Position numbers and translations under genes: made by a program. Of a stretch of 64,000 nt of DNA, positions 33,875 to 42,610 are shown in pieces; within the stretch, counting starts at the first letter, position 1; every line of letters begins with the position of its first letter. The DNA is taken from assembly GCA_020634795.1 (NCBI GenBank), contig JACKAZ010000009.1, forward strand, positions 124,001 through 188,000, read 5' to 3'. This DNA is from Ardenticatenales bacterium (GTDB lineage: Bacteria > Chloroflexota > Anaerolineae > Ardenticatenales > Ardenticatenaceae). Below the pieces are notes generated by a model. That model did no database searches, was not told where the DNA came from, and was given only the letters and a program-made list of their open reading frames with translations.

Positions 33875-34640
33875 TGGGTTTAGCGCGCCCGTTTTGCATT
33901 GCCGTTCCGTTCTGCGTTCGGAGCCTGCCCTGAGCGAAGAGAAGGGTTCTGCGTTGCCGTTTCGTCTGCGTTCGGAGCCTGCCCTGAGCGAAGCGAAGGG
34001 TTCTGCGTTGCCGTTTCGTCTGCGTTCACCAGCGCCGCCGCAGCCAGTAGCAACCTGAACAGCCACCCTGCCCAGAAACGAACCCCTCTCTTCCCCGTTC
34101 TGCGTTCTGCGTTGCCGTTCCGTTCTGCGTTCACCAGCGCCGCCGCAGCCAGTAGCAACCTGAACAGCCACCCTGCCCAGAAACGAACCCCTCTCTTCCC
34201 CGTTCTGCGTTCTGCGTTGCCGTTCCGTTCTGCGTTCACCAGCGCCGCCGCAGCCAGCAGCAACCTGAACAGCCACCGATCCCAGAAACGAACCCCTCTC
34301 TTCCCCGTTCTGCGTTCTGCGTTGCCGTTCCGTTCTGCGTTCACCAGCGCCGCCGCAGCCAGCAGCAACCTGAACAGCCACCGCTGCCCAGAAACGAATC
34401 CCTCTCTTCTCCGTTCTGCGTTCTGCGTTGCCGTTCCGTTCTGCGTTCACCAACGCCTGCGCAGCCAACAACACCCCGAACAGCCACCGATCCCAGAAAC
34501 GAGCCTATCTTTTCTCCGTTCTGCGTTCACCGTTACCGTTCCGTTCTGCGTTCACCAGCGCCGCCGCAGCCAGCAGCAACCTGAACAGCCACCCTGCCCA
34601 GAAACGAACCCCCCTCTTCTCTGTTCTGCGTTCACCGTTA
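33875..34640. repeat. Composite repeat block with six tandem 105-bp units
   Basis: No gene. After GGGTTTAGCGCGCCCG come two GGAGCCTGCCCTGAGCGAAG elements (33918, 33971), then units starting at 34024, 34129, 34234, 34339, 34445 and 34550 (105 or 106 bp apart). A 105-bp unit is the 80-bp unit plus 25 bp of TGCGTTCTGCGTTGCCGTTC type. Reading frames stay open on both strands simply because 105 is a multiple of three. The array ends inside the last codons of the glycosyltransferase gene. Confidence 0.9.
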
Positions 34641-36500
34641 CCGTTCCGTTCTGCGTTGAAGCCGTTCGGCCATTGCCGCCACCACGAAGCGGGGCAAGGC
34701 GAGCATGCGTCGCCAGCGCCACGGCTCCTCCTTGAGCCGCCAGAGCCATTCAAGGCCCAGCCGTTGCCAGCGCAGCGGTGCCCGTGGCACGACCCTCGCC
34801 ACGAAATCCAGCGCTCCCCCTATGCCGATCTGCACCGGTACGCCCGTTGCGCCTTTCCACTGGTCGATCCAGCGCTCCTGCTTTGGCATGCCGTAGGCTA
34901 CCAGCAGAATGTGGGGCGCGGCATCGCGGATACGCTGCAACAGCTCCGGCGGGCCGTCCGGCGCAGGGTCGCTCCCGTCAGCGATCACCTCGAGCGTGGG
35001 ATGGGCCGCCCGTAGCTGCGCCGCTGCCGCTTTGGCGATGCCCGGCGCGGCACCAAGCAGATAGAGCCGCCAGCCGCGCGCCGCGGCCTCCGCCGCCAGC
35101 CGCGGCACCAGATCGCTGCCCGTGATCCGGTCATGGAAGCGCTGGCCATGCAGCCGCGCCGCCAGCAGCAGACCAACGCCGTCCGGCAGCACCAACTCTG
35201 CCCGCTGCAGGATGTCGGAATAATCCACCACCTCACGACCGCGCATCAGCCCCTCGGGGTTGACGGTGACGACATGGGTCGGCTGCCCCGCCTCGACCGC
35301 CGCCGTTAGCCGCGCCACGGTGCCGTCCCACGTCAGATTCGCGATCGGCAGGTCGAGCAGGGTGATCCGGTCGGGATGCCGCTGGCGTTCCGTTTCGTCG
35401 ATCAGCCTCTGGAGCAACTGCCAAATCCCCGCCGCACTGCGCTGCCATGTGAAGGCGGCGGCATGGGCCAGCCCCCGTTCGCGCAACTGCTGTCGCAGCG
35501 CCGCGTCGGCCAGCAGCCGCGCCATGCCGTCCGCGATCTGCGCCTCGTCAAGCGGATCGACGAGCAGCGCCGCGTCACCCGCCGCTTCGGGCAAGGACGA
35601 ACTGTTGCTGGTCAGCACCGGCGTGCCGCAGGCCATCGCTTCCAGCACCGGCAGGCCAAAGCCTTCGAACAACGAGGGGAAGCAGAGCACCTCAGCGCTG
35701 GCGATCAGCGCGGGCAACATGTCGTCGGGCACGTAGCCGAGCCGCTGCACCTGCGCCGTTCGCGCGATCTCCCGTTGCAGGCCGTCGTCAAGCCAGCCTG
35801 CCCCCCCTGCCAGCAACAGCCGCACTTCGGGATGTTGGGCCGTGATGCGCCCAAAGGCGCGCACCAGCCGCGCCACATTCTTGCGCGGCTGCAGGGTGCC
35901 GACGTAAAGCAGATAGCGCGCGCCGTCGCTGTACCGCGCCCGGATTTGCGGGGCGGCGGTCGGATCGGTCAGCGGCTGAAAGCGCTGATGATCGACGCCG
36001 GGATAGACGACGCTGATGCGCTGCGGGTCGGCACCGTAGCGGGCCACGAGGTCGCGTCGTGTCGCCTCACTGATCGTGACGAGGTGGGTCGCGGCGCGGG
36101 CGTGGTAGCGCGTCGTGGCGCGCAGATAGAAACGCTGGGCCGCAGTGTGCGCCTCGGGGAAGGCTTCGTAGCCGAGGTCATGGACATTGACCAGCGACGG
36201 AATGCCATGCAGGGCCGCGCTGGGCGGCAACACGTGGGCCGGCTCCCAGAAGGCATCGAAATGGCGACGCATCAGCGCGGGCGTCAGGGCGGTGTAGGTC
36301 CACAGACGGGGAGCGTGCAGCACGACCCGTTCCACCTGCCCCAGTTCGGCCAGCCATGGCCCTGGGTCGTCGCGGAAGAAGAGCGTCCATTGCACCTCGG
36401 GGTGGGTGGTTACCAGCGCTTCGATCAAGGCACGGGCGTACTGTTCAGTGCCCGTGCGCTGGCCGCGGGTGGCGCGGCTGGCGTCGATGGCGATCTTCAT
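34638..36500 (-). CDS. Fused glycosyltransferase: GT4 domain plus WecG/TagA/CpsF (GT26) domain
   Basis: The 620-residue protein joins two glycosyltransferases. Residues 1-380 are a GT4 enzyme (MKIAIDASRATRGQRTGTEQ, VNVHDLGYEAFPE, TISEATRRDL, YVGTLQPRKN, PSLFEGFGLPVLEAMACGTPV with the EFGLP-like glutamate). Residues 385-600 are a GT26 enzyme (VVTVNPEGLMRGREVVDYSDIL, LVLPDGVGLLLAARL, RITGSDLVPRLA, LVAYGMPKQERWI, GIGGALDFVAR), as in WecG/TagA that adds ManNAc-like sugars to lipid-linked acceptors. One chain may thus do two steps of a surface glycan. The ATG overlaps the tsaC stop. The last residues ERLQRRTER come from repeat DNA. Confidence 0.93.
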   Translation of the reverse strand: MKIAIDASRATRGQRTGTEQYARALIEALVTTHPEVQWTLFFRDDPGPWLAELGQVERVVLHAPRLWTYTALTPALMRRHFDAFWEPAHVLPPSAALHGIPSLVNVHDLGYEAFPEAHTAAQRFYLRATTRYHARAATHLVTISEATRRDLVARYGADPQRISVVYPGVDHQRFQPLTDPTAAPQIRARYSDGARYLLYVGTLQPRKNVARLVRAFGRITAQHPEVRLLLAGGAGWLDDGLQREIARTAQVQRLGYVPDDMLPALIASAEVLCFPSLFEGFGLPVLEAMACGTPVLTSNSSSLPEAAGDAALLVDPLDEAQIADGMARLLADAALRQQLRERGLAHAAAFTWQRSAAGIWQLLQRLIDETERQRHPDRITLLDLPIANLTWDGTVARLTAAVEAGQPTHVVTVNPEGLMRGREVVDYSDILQRAELVLPDGVGLLLAARLHGQRFHDRITGSDLVPRLAAEAAARGWRLYLLGAAPGIAKAAAAQLRAAHPTLEVIADGSDPAPDGPPELLQRIRDAAPHILLVAYGMPKQERWIDQWKGATGVPVQIGIGGALDFVARVVPRAPLRWQRLGLEWLWRLKEEPWRWRRMLALPRFVVAAMAERLQRRTER

Positions 36501-37138
36501 GTCGGATCGAGCCAGCGCGCCAGATCGGCCGCCGTGATCGGTCCTTCACGCAAGATGCGGGCGGGCTGCACGCTCAGATCGAGCACGGTCGAGGGGCGAT
36601 CCCCCGCCGTGCGCCCCCCGTCGAGGATCAGCGGCAACCGGTCGCCGAGCTGAGCCATCACCTCGGCGGCGGTCACACTGTTGGGTCCCTCGCTGAGGTT
36701 GGCGCTCGTGACGGCAAGGGGGCGGCCCAGCATCGCGCCGAGCAGTCGAACGGGGCGGCTGTCCGGCAGCCGCACGGCGACGGTGCTGCCGCCAGAGAGC
36801 AGGTTGGCGGGCAGCGTCGCGTCGGCGGGCAGCACGATGGTGAGCGCACCGGGCCAGAAGCGGGCCGCGATTTCCCAGAGCTGATCCGGCGCATCCCGCG
36901 TGACATCCAGCAGTTGGCGTTCGTTGGACAGCAGCAGCGGAATCGCTTTCGTCGTGGCACGTCCCTTGATGGCGAAGAGACGGTCGATGGCGGCGCTGTT
37001 CTTGCTGTCGCAGGCGATGCCGTAGACGGTGTCGGTCGGCAGCGCGACCACCTCGCCCCGCCGAAGCAGGGCCAGCGCATGGGTCAGCGCCGCTTCCTCG
37101 TGGCTGCGGCGCAGGGCCGCGCGTCCTTCGTGGCTCAT
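36497..37138 (-). CDS. tsaC: L-threonylcarbamoyladenylate synthase
   Basis: TsaC/Sua5 makes threonylcarbamoyl-AMP from threonine, bicarbonate and ATP for the t6A37 modification of ANN-decoding tRNAs. The 213-residue product has the YrdC signature VVALPTDTVYGIACDSKNSA, AIDRLFAIKGRATTKAIPLLL (basic ligands) and VAVRLPDSRPVRLL, PLAVTSANLSEGPN. The length is that of the TsaC/short Sua5 form. It overlaps prmC upstream and the glycosyltransferase downstream by ATGA, giving a coupled operon. Confidence 0.95.
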   Translation of the reverse strand: MSHEGRAALRRSHEEAALTHALALLRRGEVVALPTDTVYGIACDSKNSAAIDRLFAIKGRATTKAIPLLLSNERQLLDVTRDAPDQLWEIAARFWPGALTIVLPADATLPANLLSGGSTVAVRLPDSRPVRLLGAMLGRPLAVTSANLSEGPNSVTAAEVMAQLGDRLPLILDGGRTAGDRPSTVLDLSVQPARILREGPITAADLARWLDPT

Positions 37139-38019
37139 CGTCGAAGTTCCACCATGCGATCAAGCCCCGCCAAATCGCGGTGCAACGCCACGGCCCACGC
37201 GGGAAAGCGCCGCCGCGCGAGGGCGAGCAAGGCCGCCCCTTGGGCGTAGCCGATTTCCAGCAGCACCGCCCCGCCCTCTTTCAAAAGATCGAATTCGGCC
37301 AACTGATCGAAAAAGGCGGGGAAGAGGTCCAACCCTTCAGGCCCCGCAAAGAGCGCCTCGTGCGGCTCGAAGTCGCGCACGTCGGGCGCCAGCGCTCCCG
37401 TCTCGTTGGTGCCCACGTAGGGCAGGTTGGCGACGATCAGGTCGTAGGGCGGCTGGTCGCGCAGCGGTTCCAGCAGCGACCCTTCGCGGAACGTGATGCG
37501 CGCCGCCACTGCGTGGCGGGTCGCGTTGGCCTCGGCCACGGTCAGGGCGGCGCTGCTGGCGTCGGTGGCATCAACGTGGGCCGCCACGCATTCCGCGGCG
37601 ATCGTGACCGCGATTGCGCCGCTGCCGGTGCCGATGTCGGCCACGCGCGGGGCCTCACACCCGTCGAGCCGGTCGAGCGCACGGTCGACCAGTTCCTCCG
37701 TTTCGGGGCGGGGGATCAGCACCCGTCGGTCCACATGGAAGTCGCGGCCATAGAATTCACGTTGGCCCAAAATGTAGGCCACCGGCTCGCCACGCAATCG
37801 GCGCTGGATCAGCGCCGCGTAGTGGCCGCGTTGCGGGCGACGCACCGTGGTGTGGGTGCGGGCCAGCACCTGCGCCCGCGACAGCCCCAGCACCGCCCCC
37901 ATCAGCAGTTCCGCGTCGAGCCGCGCGCTGGGAATCTCGGCCGCTTGCAGGCTCTCGATCCCCCAGCGCAACAGCTTGTGCAGCGGGAGCAATCGGCGGG
38001 TAAAGTCGGGTTGGTTCAT
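37135..38019 (-). CDS. prmC: Release factor glutamine methyltransferase
   Basis: PrmC N5-methylates the GGQ glutamine of peptide chain release factors. The 294-residue product has an N-terminal helical domain and the FHVDRRVLIPRPETEELVD motif, SAM motif VADIGTGSGAIAVTIA (127-142), and NLPYVGTNE (N198 to Y201), a conservative variant of the usual NPPY. The prmC-tsaC order is common in many bacteria. Start at ATG; the stop overlaps tsaC. Confidence 0.95.
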   Translation of the reverse strand: MNQPDFTRRLLPLHKLLRWGIESLQAAEIPSARLDAELLMGAVLGLSRAQVLARTHTTVRRPQRGHYAALIQRRLRGEPVAYILGQREFYGRDFHVDRRVLIPRPETEELVDRALDRLDGCEAPRVADIGTGSGAIAVTIAAECVAAHVDATDASSAALTVAEANATRHAVAARITFREGSLLEPLRDQPPYDLIVANLPYVGTNETGALAPDVRDFEPHEALFAGPEGLDLFPAFFDQLAEFDLLKEGGAVLLEIGYAQGAALLALARRRFPAWAVALHRDLAGLDRMVELRR

Positions 38020-38076
38020 AACGGAGCAGGGGCGTTGCAGGGGCCATGCGGCGTGACCCCTGCCTGTCGCAGAGGA

Positions 38077-38949
38077 TTAACCGTTGATGATCTCGCCGCC
38101 ATTCAGATGGAGAACCTGACCCGTCATGTAGGAGGAGTCAGCGCCCGCCAAGAAGACGTAAGCGGCGGCCAACTCGTCGGGTTGACCCGCGCGGCCCATC
38201 GGAACATCGCTGCCGAACGTGGCCACCTCGTCCGCGTCGAAGGAAGCGGGAATCAACGGCGTCCAGATCGGGCCGGGGGCCACCCCGTTGACGCGGATGC
38301 CATCGTCAACGACCGCGCCCGCCAACGAGCGTATCAGCCCGACCAGGGCGCTTTTTGTCGAGGCGTAGTCGATCAGGTGGGGGCTGCCCCGATAGGCGGT
38401 GACGGAGGTGGTAATGATGATACTGCTTCCCTCGGACAGGTGGCTCATCGCGGCCTTGATCAGATAAAAAGCGCCGAAGACATTCGTGCGGAAAGTGCGT
38501 TCGAGCTGTTCCGCGCTGATCGCCGTGATGCTCTCCTGCGGGTGCTGTTCGGCCGCATTGCTCACCAAGATGTCCAACCCGCCCAACTTGTCGACCGTAC
38601 GTTTGATCGCCCGGTTACAAAACTTCTCGTCGCCCACATCTCCCTTGATCAGGATACACCGTTGACCCGTGGCTTCGGCAAGGCGCTTGGTCGCTCGGGC
38701 GTCGGCCTGTTCGCTGTAGTAAACCACCGCCACGTCGGCCCCCTCCTTCGCAAAGGCGACCGTGGCCGCCCGTCCGATGCCACTGTCCCCACCAGTCACG
38801 AGCGCGACTTTGCCCTTCAGTTTACCGCTTCCCCTGTACTCTGCGCTTTCCGATTCGGGCTGCGGCTCCATCTCCGACTCGATCCCTGGCTGTTGCTCCT
38901 GTTCCTGCGGCGGACGTTGTTTGGACTTCTTTTTCTTGGCCATCGTCAT
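38077..38949 (-). CDS. SDR-family oxidoreductase, YghA/glucose-dehydrogenase-like
   Basis: The 290-residue protein has a hydrophilic N-terminal extension of about 45 residues rich in Lys, Gln and Glu (MTMAKKKKSKQRPPQEQE), then a complete SDR: VALVTGGDSGIGRAATVAFAK, DVAVVYYSEQAD, LVSNAAEQHPQ, S in TTSVTAYRG and YASTKSAL. The tail GRAGQPDELAAAYVFLAG and SYMTGQVLHLNGG are typical of the YghA/YhdF group, often stress-induced. The cofactor is probably NADPH. It is a single gene; the start codon could also be the ATG two codons later. Confidence 0.93.
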   Translation of the reverse strand: MTMAKKKKSKQRPPQEQEQQPGIESEMEPQPESESAEYRGSGKLKGKVALVTGGDSGIGRAATVAFAKEGADVAVVYYSEQADARATKRLAEATGQRCILIKGDVGDEKFCNRAIKRTVDKLGGLDILVSNAAEQHPQESITAISAEQLERTFRTNVFGAFYLIKAAMSHLSEGSSIIITTSVTAYRGSPHLIDYASTKSALVGLIRSLAGAVVDDGIRVNGVAPGPIWTPLIPASFDADEVATFGSDVPMGRAGQPDELAAAYVFLAGADSSYMTGQVLHLNGGEIING

Positions 38950-39230
38950 CGCTTTCTAGCTGTGTGGAGGGTAAGGGGCAGATCGGGACTCCCCCCTTTT
39001 CGATCCTCTCGAGAAGGGCGGGTTGTCAGGGCGAGGCAAAGGCGTTCGTCCTTCATGAGTGTATCATATCGGTCGCTCCCCTGACCAATCGACGCGGCGA
39101 GTGGTGAAGCGGCGGACAAGCCCACGTGCCCGACCGACATAACGCCCAGCGCCCGATCTTCACAGCGCGACCTTTCAGCCGGTAGGGGAAGCGGGTGGTT
39201 GGTGATAGACTCATCTGTTAGCGTTTCGAT
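38950..39230. other. Divergent intergenic region between the SDR and threonine synthase
   Basis: About 340 bp (to the thrC ATG) separate these divergent genes. No gene is seen. A CTTTCAGCCGG-like stretch and a TGATAGACTC possible -10 are present, but no clear -35; promoters remain undefined. Confidence 0.4.
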
Positions 39231-39273
39231 TCGGTCAGGACCGATGAGCGGCGAACGGGGATCTCCGTTCGCC
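39231..39273 (+). promoter_or_regulatory. Two consecutive hairpins in the threonine synthase leader
   Basis: First hairpin TCGGTC/GACCGA (39231-39236 with 39239-39244, very short loop); second hairpin GGCGAACGG/CCGTTCGCC (39250-39258 with 39265-39273, 6-nt loop), 19 bp before the thrC ATG. The second is perfect over 9 bp. The AAGGAA ribosome-binding site lies right after it. No T-box specifier or U-tract was found. Confidence 0.55.
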
Positions 39274-39292
39274 AAGAGACAAGGAATTTGCA

Positions 39293-40471
39293 ATGACCCT
39301 CCACTCCACCCTCACCCATCTGGAATGCGGCGCCTGTCGTGGTGAATTCGAGGCGGAGACGTTGCAAAATCTCTGCCCGCGCTGCGGCAAACCGTTGCTG
39401 GCCCGCTATGATCTGGCCAAGGCGGCCACCACGCTCCGCGCCGATTCGCTGCGTGGCCGTGAACCGTCGCTCTGGCGTTACGCCGAGGTGCTGCCGGTGC
39501 GTGATCCGTCCAAACGGTTGCGTTTGGGCGAAGGCTGGACACCGCTCCATCACGCGCAGCGGCTGGGCGCGGCGATCGGCTGTCCGGCGACCTTCATCAA
39601 AGATGAGGGGGTGAACCCGACGGCCAGCTTCAAGGTGCGCGGCCTCTGCATCGCGGTCAGCCGCGCCTACGAGCTGGGGGCGACGGCGTTCGCCATTCCC
39701 AGCGCGGGCAACGCGGCGGGGGCGATGAGCGCTTACGCCGCCCTCGCGGGGCTGCCCGCCCACGTCTACATGCCCGCCGATGTGCCGCCCCTTTTTCGGG
39801 CCGAATGTGCCGTCTTGGGAGCGCAGGTCACGCTGGTCGATGGGCTGATCACCGACTGTGGCGCACGGGTACGCGAGGGGGTGGCGACCCACGGCTGGTT
39901 CGATCTGAGTACGCTGAAGGAGCCGTACCGGATCGAGGGGAAGAAGACGATGGGCTACGAGCTGGCCGAGCAGCGCGGTTGGACGTTGCCGGATGTCATC
40001 ATCTATCCGACCGGCGGCGGCACGGGCTTGGTCGGGATGTGGAAGGCCTTCGACGAGATGGAAGCGCTGGGGCTGATCGACGCCAAACGGCCCCGTATGG
40101 TCTCGGTGCAGAGTCGCGGCTGCGCGCCGATTGTCCGCGCCTTTGAGCAGGGCGAACGCCACGCTACCCCATGGCAAGGCGCGGCCACCATCGCGGATGG
40201 GCTGCGGGTTCCCGCGGCGATCGGTGACTTCCTGATCCTCGATGCCCTCCGTCAGAGCCACGGTACCGCCATCGCCGTCAGCGACGACGAAATGCTGCGG
40301 TACGCCGCCATGATGGGCCGTCTCACCGGCATCTTCCCCGCACCCGAAGGGGCCGCCTGCCTCGCCGCCCAAGTCGCTCTCCTCGAACAGGGATGGATGG
40401 GTGCGGACGAGGAAGTCGTCCGCTTCAACACTGGCTCCGGCCTGAAGTACGCACACCTGCGGTGCGGCTGA
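39293..40471 (+). CDS. thrC: Threonine synthase
   Basis: ThrC converts O-phosphohomoserine to threonine with PLP. The 392-residue product has an N-terminal zinc-ribbon-like segment (C12, C15, C28, C31), the PLP lysine K114 in NPTASFKVRG, the phosphate loop SAGNAAGAMSAYAA, and YPTGGGTGLVGMWKA. The zinc-ribbon class with this length is common in archaea and many Gram-positive-like bacteria. Its leader contains two hairpins. The PLP enzyme at 44410 is related by fold only. Confidence 0.93.
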   Translation: MTLHSTLTHLECGACRGEFEAETLQNLCPRCGKPLLARYDLAKAATTLRADSLRGREPSLWRYAEVLPVRDPSKRLRLGEGWTPLHHAQRLGAAIGCPATFIKDEGVNPTASFKVRGLCIAVSRAYELGATAFAIPSAGNAAGAMSAYAALAGLPAHVYMPADVPPLFRAECAVLGAQVTLVDGLITDCGARVREGVATHGWFDLSTLKEPYRIEGKKTMGYELAEQRGWTLPDVIIYPTGGGTGLVGMWKAFDEMEALGLIDAKRPRMVSVQSRGCAPIVRAFEQGERHATPWQGAATIADGLRVPAAIGDFLILDALRQSHGTAIAVSDDEMLRYAAMMGRLTGIFPAPEGAACLAAQVALLEQGWMGADEEVVRFNTGSGLKYAHLRCG

Positions 40472-40507
40472 GCGTTGAAACGTTTTGGCCATGCCCCATG
40501 CCCCAAA

Positions 40508-40544
40508 CAACTCATCAAACTCATCAAACTCATCAAACTCACTC
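40508..40544. repeat. Microsatellite ACTCATCAA (complement of GATGAGTTT class)
   Basis: Four tandem units of ACTCATCAA lie directly in front of the ribosome-binding site (GAGGAAACC) of the HD-thioredoxin gene. Same 9-mer class as at 25368, 53870 and 56597. Confidence 0.85.
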
Positions 40545-40554
40545 CGAGGAAACC

Positions 40555-41562
40555 ATGTCCAATGACGAGTTCGCCGCCCAGATCGACTTCTTGATCGAGA
40601 TCGACAAGCTGAAGCGGGTGCTGCGCCAAACGCCGCTGAGCGACGATTCACGGCGCGAGAACAGCGCCGAACATTCGTGGCATCTCGCGGTGATGGCGAT
40701 GTTGCTCGCGGATCATGCGCCGCAGCCCGTCGATCTGCCGCGGGTGATGGAGCTGGTGCTGGTGCATGATATCGTGGAGATCGACGCGGGCGATACTTTC
40801 TGTTACGACGAGGCGGGCTATCTGGACAAGGCGGCGCGGGAGCAGGCCGCCGCCGAGCGCATTTTTGGCATCCTGCCCGACGCGCAGGCCGACCGCTGCA
40901 TGGCGCTTTGGCGGGAATTCGAGGCGGGCGAAAGTGCCGAGGCGCAGTTCGCCACCGCGCTCGACCGGCTGCAACCGATGTTGCTCAACTGGCGTTCCGG
41001 CGGCGGCTCGTGGCGCAACCATGATGTCCGTGAAGCGCAGGTGCAGGCGCGCCAATCACCGATTCGTGATGCGCTGCCCGTGGCATGGCCAATGGTACAA
41101 GAAACGATTGCCGAGGCGATGGCGCTGGGGCTGATTCGTCCCGACGAGGAACTGTTGCCAGACGGGATCGATCCGCAGGCGTATCTGAACAGCGATCCGG
41201 GCTTTATGCCCTACTACGATCGCTATCAGCCCGATCTGGAGAGGATCCGCCAGATCGAGGCGCTACAACCCCGCGCCGATCTGCTGATTTTTAGCGAAGC
41301 GTGGTGCGGCGACTGTCGGCGCAACGTGCCGCGCTGGACACGGCTCGTGGAAGAGTTGCCTCAGTGGCGCAACCGCGTCTTGCCGCGCGAAGCGCCCCAT
41401 TCCACTCGTTACCAGATCGTGCGCATTCCCACTTTCGTGCTGCTCGACCCCGACAGTGGTGCGGAGATGGGGCGCATCGTTGAGAATCCGCAGCAGTCGC
41501 TCGAAGCGGACAGCTTAGCCATCCTGCAACGCTACCATGGCTTAACGGGCCGCAATGCTTGA
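40555..41562 (+). CDS. HD-domain nucleotidase fused to a thioredoxin-like domain
   Basis: The first 200 residues are an HD-domain phosphohydrolase of the HDDC2/YfbR type, a 5'-deoxynucleotidase family: H40 (AEHSWHLAVMAMLLADH), H71-D72 (VLVHDIVEIDAGD) and D137 (ALDRLQP) are the metal ligands. Residues 235-335 form a thioredoxin-like domain with the active site WCGDC (C251, C254) and cis-proline in RIPTFVLLD. The HD part would remove phosphate from deoxynucleotides; the thioredoxin part suggests redox control or reduction of a partner. I know of no standard annotation for this fusion. The ATG at 40555 has a GAGG Shine-Dalgarno; the stop overlaps the next gene by 8 bp. Confidence 0.88.
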   Translation: MSNDEFAAQIDFLIEIDKLKRVLRQTPLSDDSRRENSAEHSWHLAVMAMLLADHAPQPVDLPRVMELVLVHDIVEIDAGDTFCYDEAGYLDKAAREQAAAERIFGILPDAQADRCMALWREFEAGESAEAQFATALDRLQPMLLNWRSGGGSWRNHDVREAQVQARQSPIRDALPVAWPMVQETIAEAMALGLIRPDEELLPDGIDPQAYLNSDPGFMPYYDRYQPDLERIRQIEALQPRADLLIFSEAWCGDCRRNVPRWTRLVEELPQWRNRVLPREAPHSTRYQIVRIPTFVLLDPDSGAEMGRIVENPQQSLEADSLAILQRYHGLTGRNA

Positions 41563-42304
41563 TTTCTCGACCTACGGTAGTCGACGAAAGGCCGCGCTGC
41601 TGTTGCTCCACGCGGGTGGCATGACCCGCGAGGAATGGGAACCCTTCCTTTCGGCATGGGCGGAACATTTCTTCGTCATCACGCCCTCGGCGCTGGCCCA
41701 TGGTGGCAGCAGCAACGTGCCGAAACTCTCCATCAGCCGGATGGCCGATGCCACACTCGCCCTGTTGGACGAGCTAGGGGTCGAGCGCGCGCATGTCCTA
41801 GGCTCGTCGATGGGAGGCGCGATTGCGCTCTGGCTCGCGCTCACCGTGTCGGAACGGTTACACACGCTGGCCATCTATCGCATGAGCTACCACAGCAGCC
41901 CTCACCTTTTCGCCGAAGTGCAGCGCATGGCAGCGCCAGAGGCGTGGCAGGCGTGGCGCATGGAGGCATGGATTCGGGAGCAGCATCTTTCGCAAGGGGG
42001 GCCGCAGGCGTGGCAAACGGTGACGCAGAAGGTGGCCGATGCGTTCGACCCCGCTACTACCGACCATCACCACGATCTGGGGGATTTGGCGACGATCGAT
42101 CTGCCCACCTTGATCATCAGCGGCGACCGCGATCCGGTGGTCTCACTGGACGAGGCGGTCGCGATGTACAACGCGATTCCCGATGCGTCGCTGTGGGTGG
42201 TGCCGCACGCGACCCATTTCATGGGCATGGAGGGCTGGCGCCGACAGAGCTTCGAACAGGAGCTGCTCCGCTTCTGGCGACGGAATGGGGAAAGAGCTGG
42301 ATGA
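41555..42304 (+). CDS. Alpha/beta hydrolase
   Basis: The 249-residue protein has the alpha/beta-hydrolase fold: LLLLHAGGMTREEWEPF (oxyanion region), nucleophile elbow GSSMGGAIAL with the serine, the catalytic aspartate in ISGDRDPVV and the histidine in VPHATHFMGME. Substrate unknown. It overlaps the HD-thioredoxin gene by 8 bp and so belongs to its operon. The downstream gap (42305-42610) carries heptamer and CGCTTGAA repeats and no gene. Confidence 0.88.
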   Translation: MLDFSTYGSRRKAALLLLHAGGMTREEWEPFLSAWAEHFFVITPSALAHGGSSNVPKLSISRMADATLALLDELGVERAHVLGSSMGGAIALWLALTVSERLHTLAIYRMSYHSSPHLFAEVQRMAAPEAWQAWRMEAWIREQHLSQGGPQAWQTVTQKVADAFDPATTDHHHDLGDLATIDLPTLIISGDRDPVVSLDEAVAMYNAIPDASLWVVPHATHFMGMEGWRRQSFEQELLRFWRRNGERAG

Positions 42305-42610
42305 GTGCTAGCGTTCGGAGTTAAGGGTGCAAGGCGCAGAAGGGAGAAAGAAATACGACCAACTGCCCATTCTGCCCTGAAAATAGGCCCGTTTGCGGGT
42401 GTCGCCGCGCCATTTCTGTATCGATGTGTGGTGCATGGTGCAGGGTGCATGGGAGCCTAGCATATCCCCTGAGAGTTCAATGCTTTCCCAGGCCGTCCCT
42501 CCACACAGCCCTACACCGTCACGCGCCACTTTCATCCACCGTGGTGTGCGACAGCGCATGGCCGCTCTCTCCTCAACCCGTTCCTGTTTCAACGCTCGAA
42601 CGCTTGAACG

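Noticed and set aside
33794..34735. Long open frames on both strands across the 105-bp repeat array (up to 278 residues)
   Set aside because: They are periodic translations of the repeat. The unit length is a multiple of three and lacks stops, so frames stay open on both strands; no codon bias or family match is seen.
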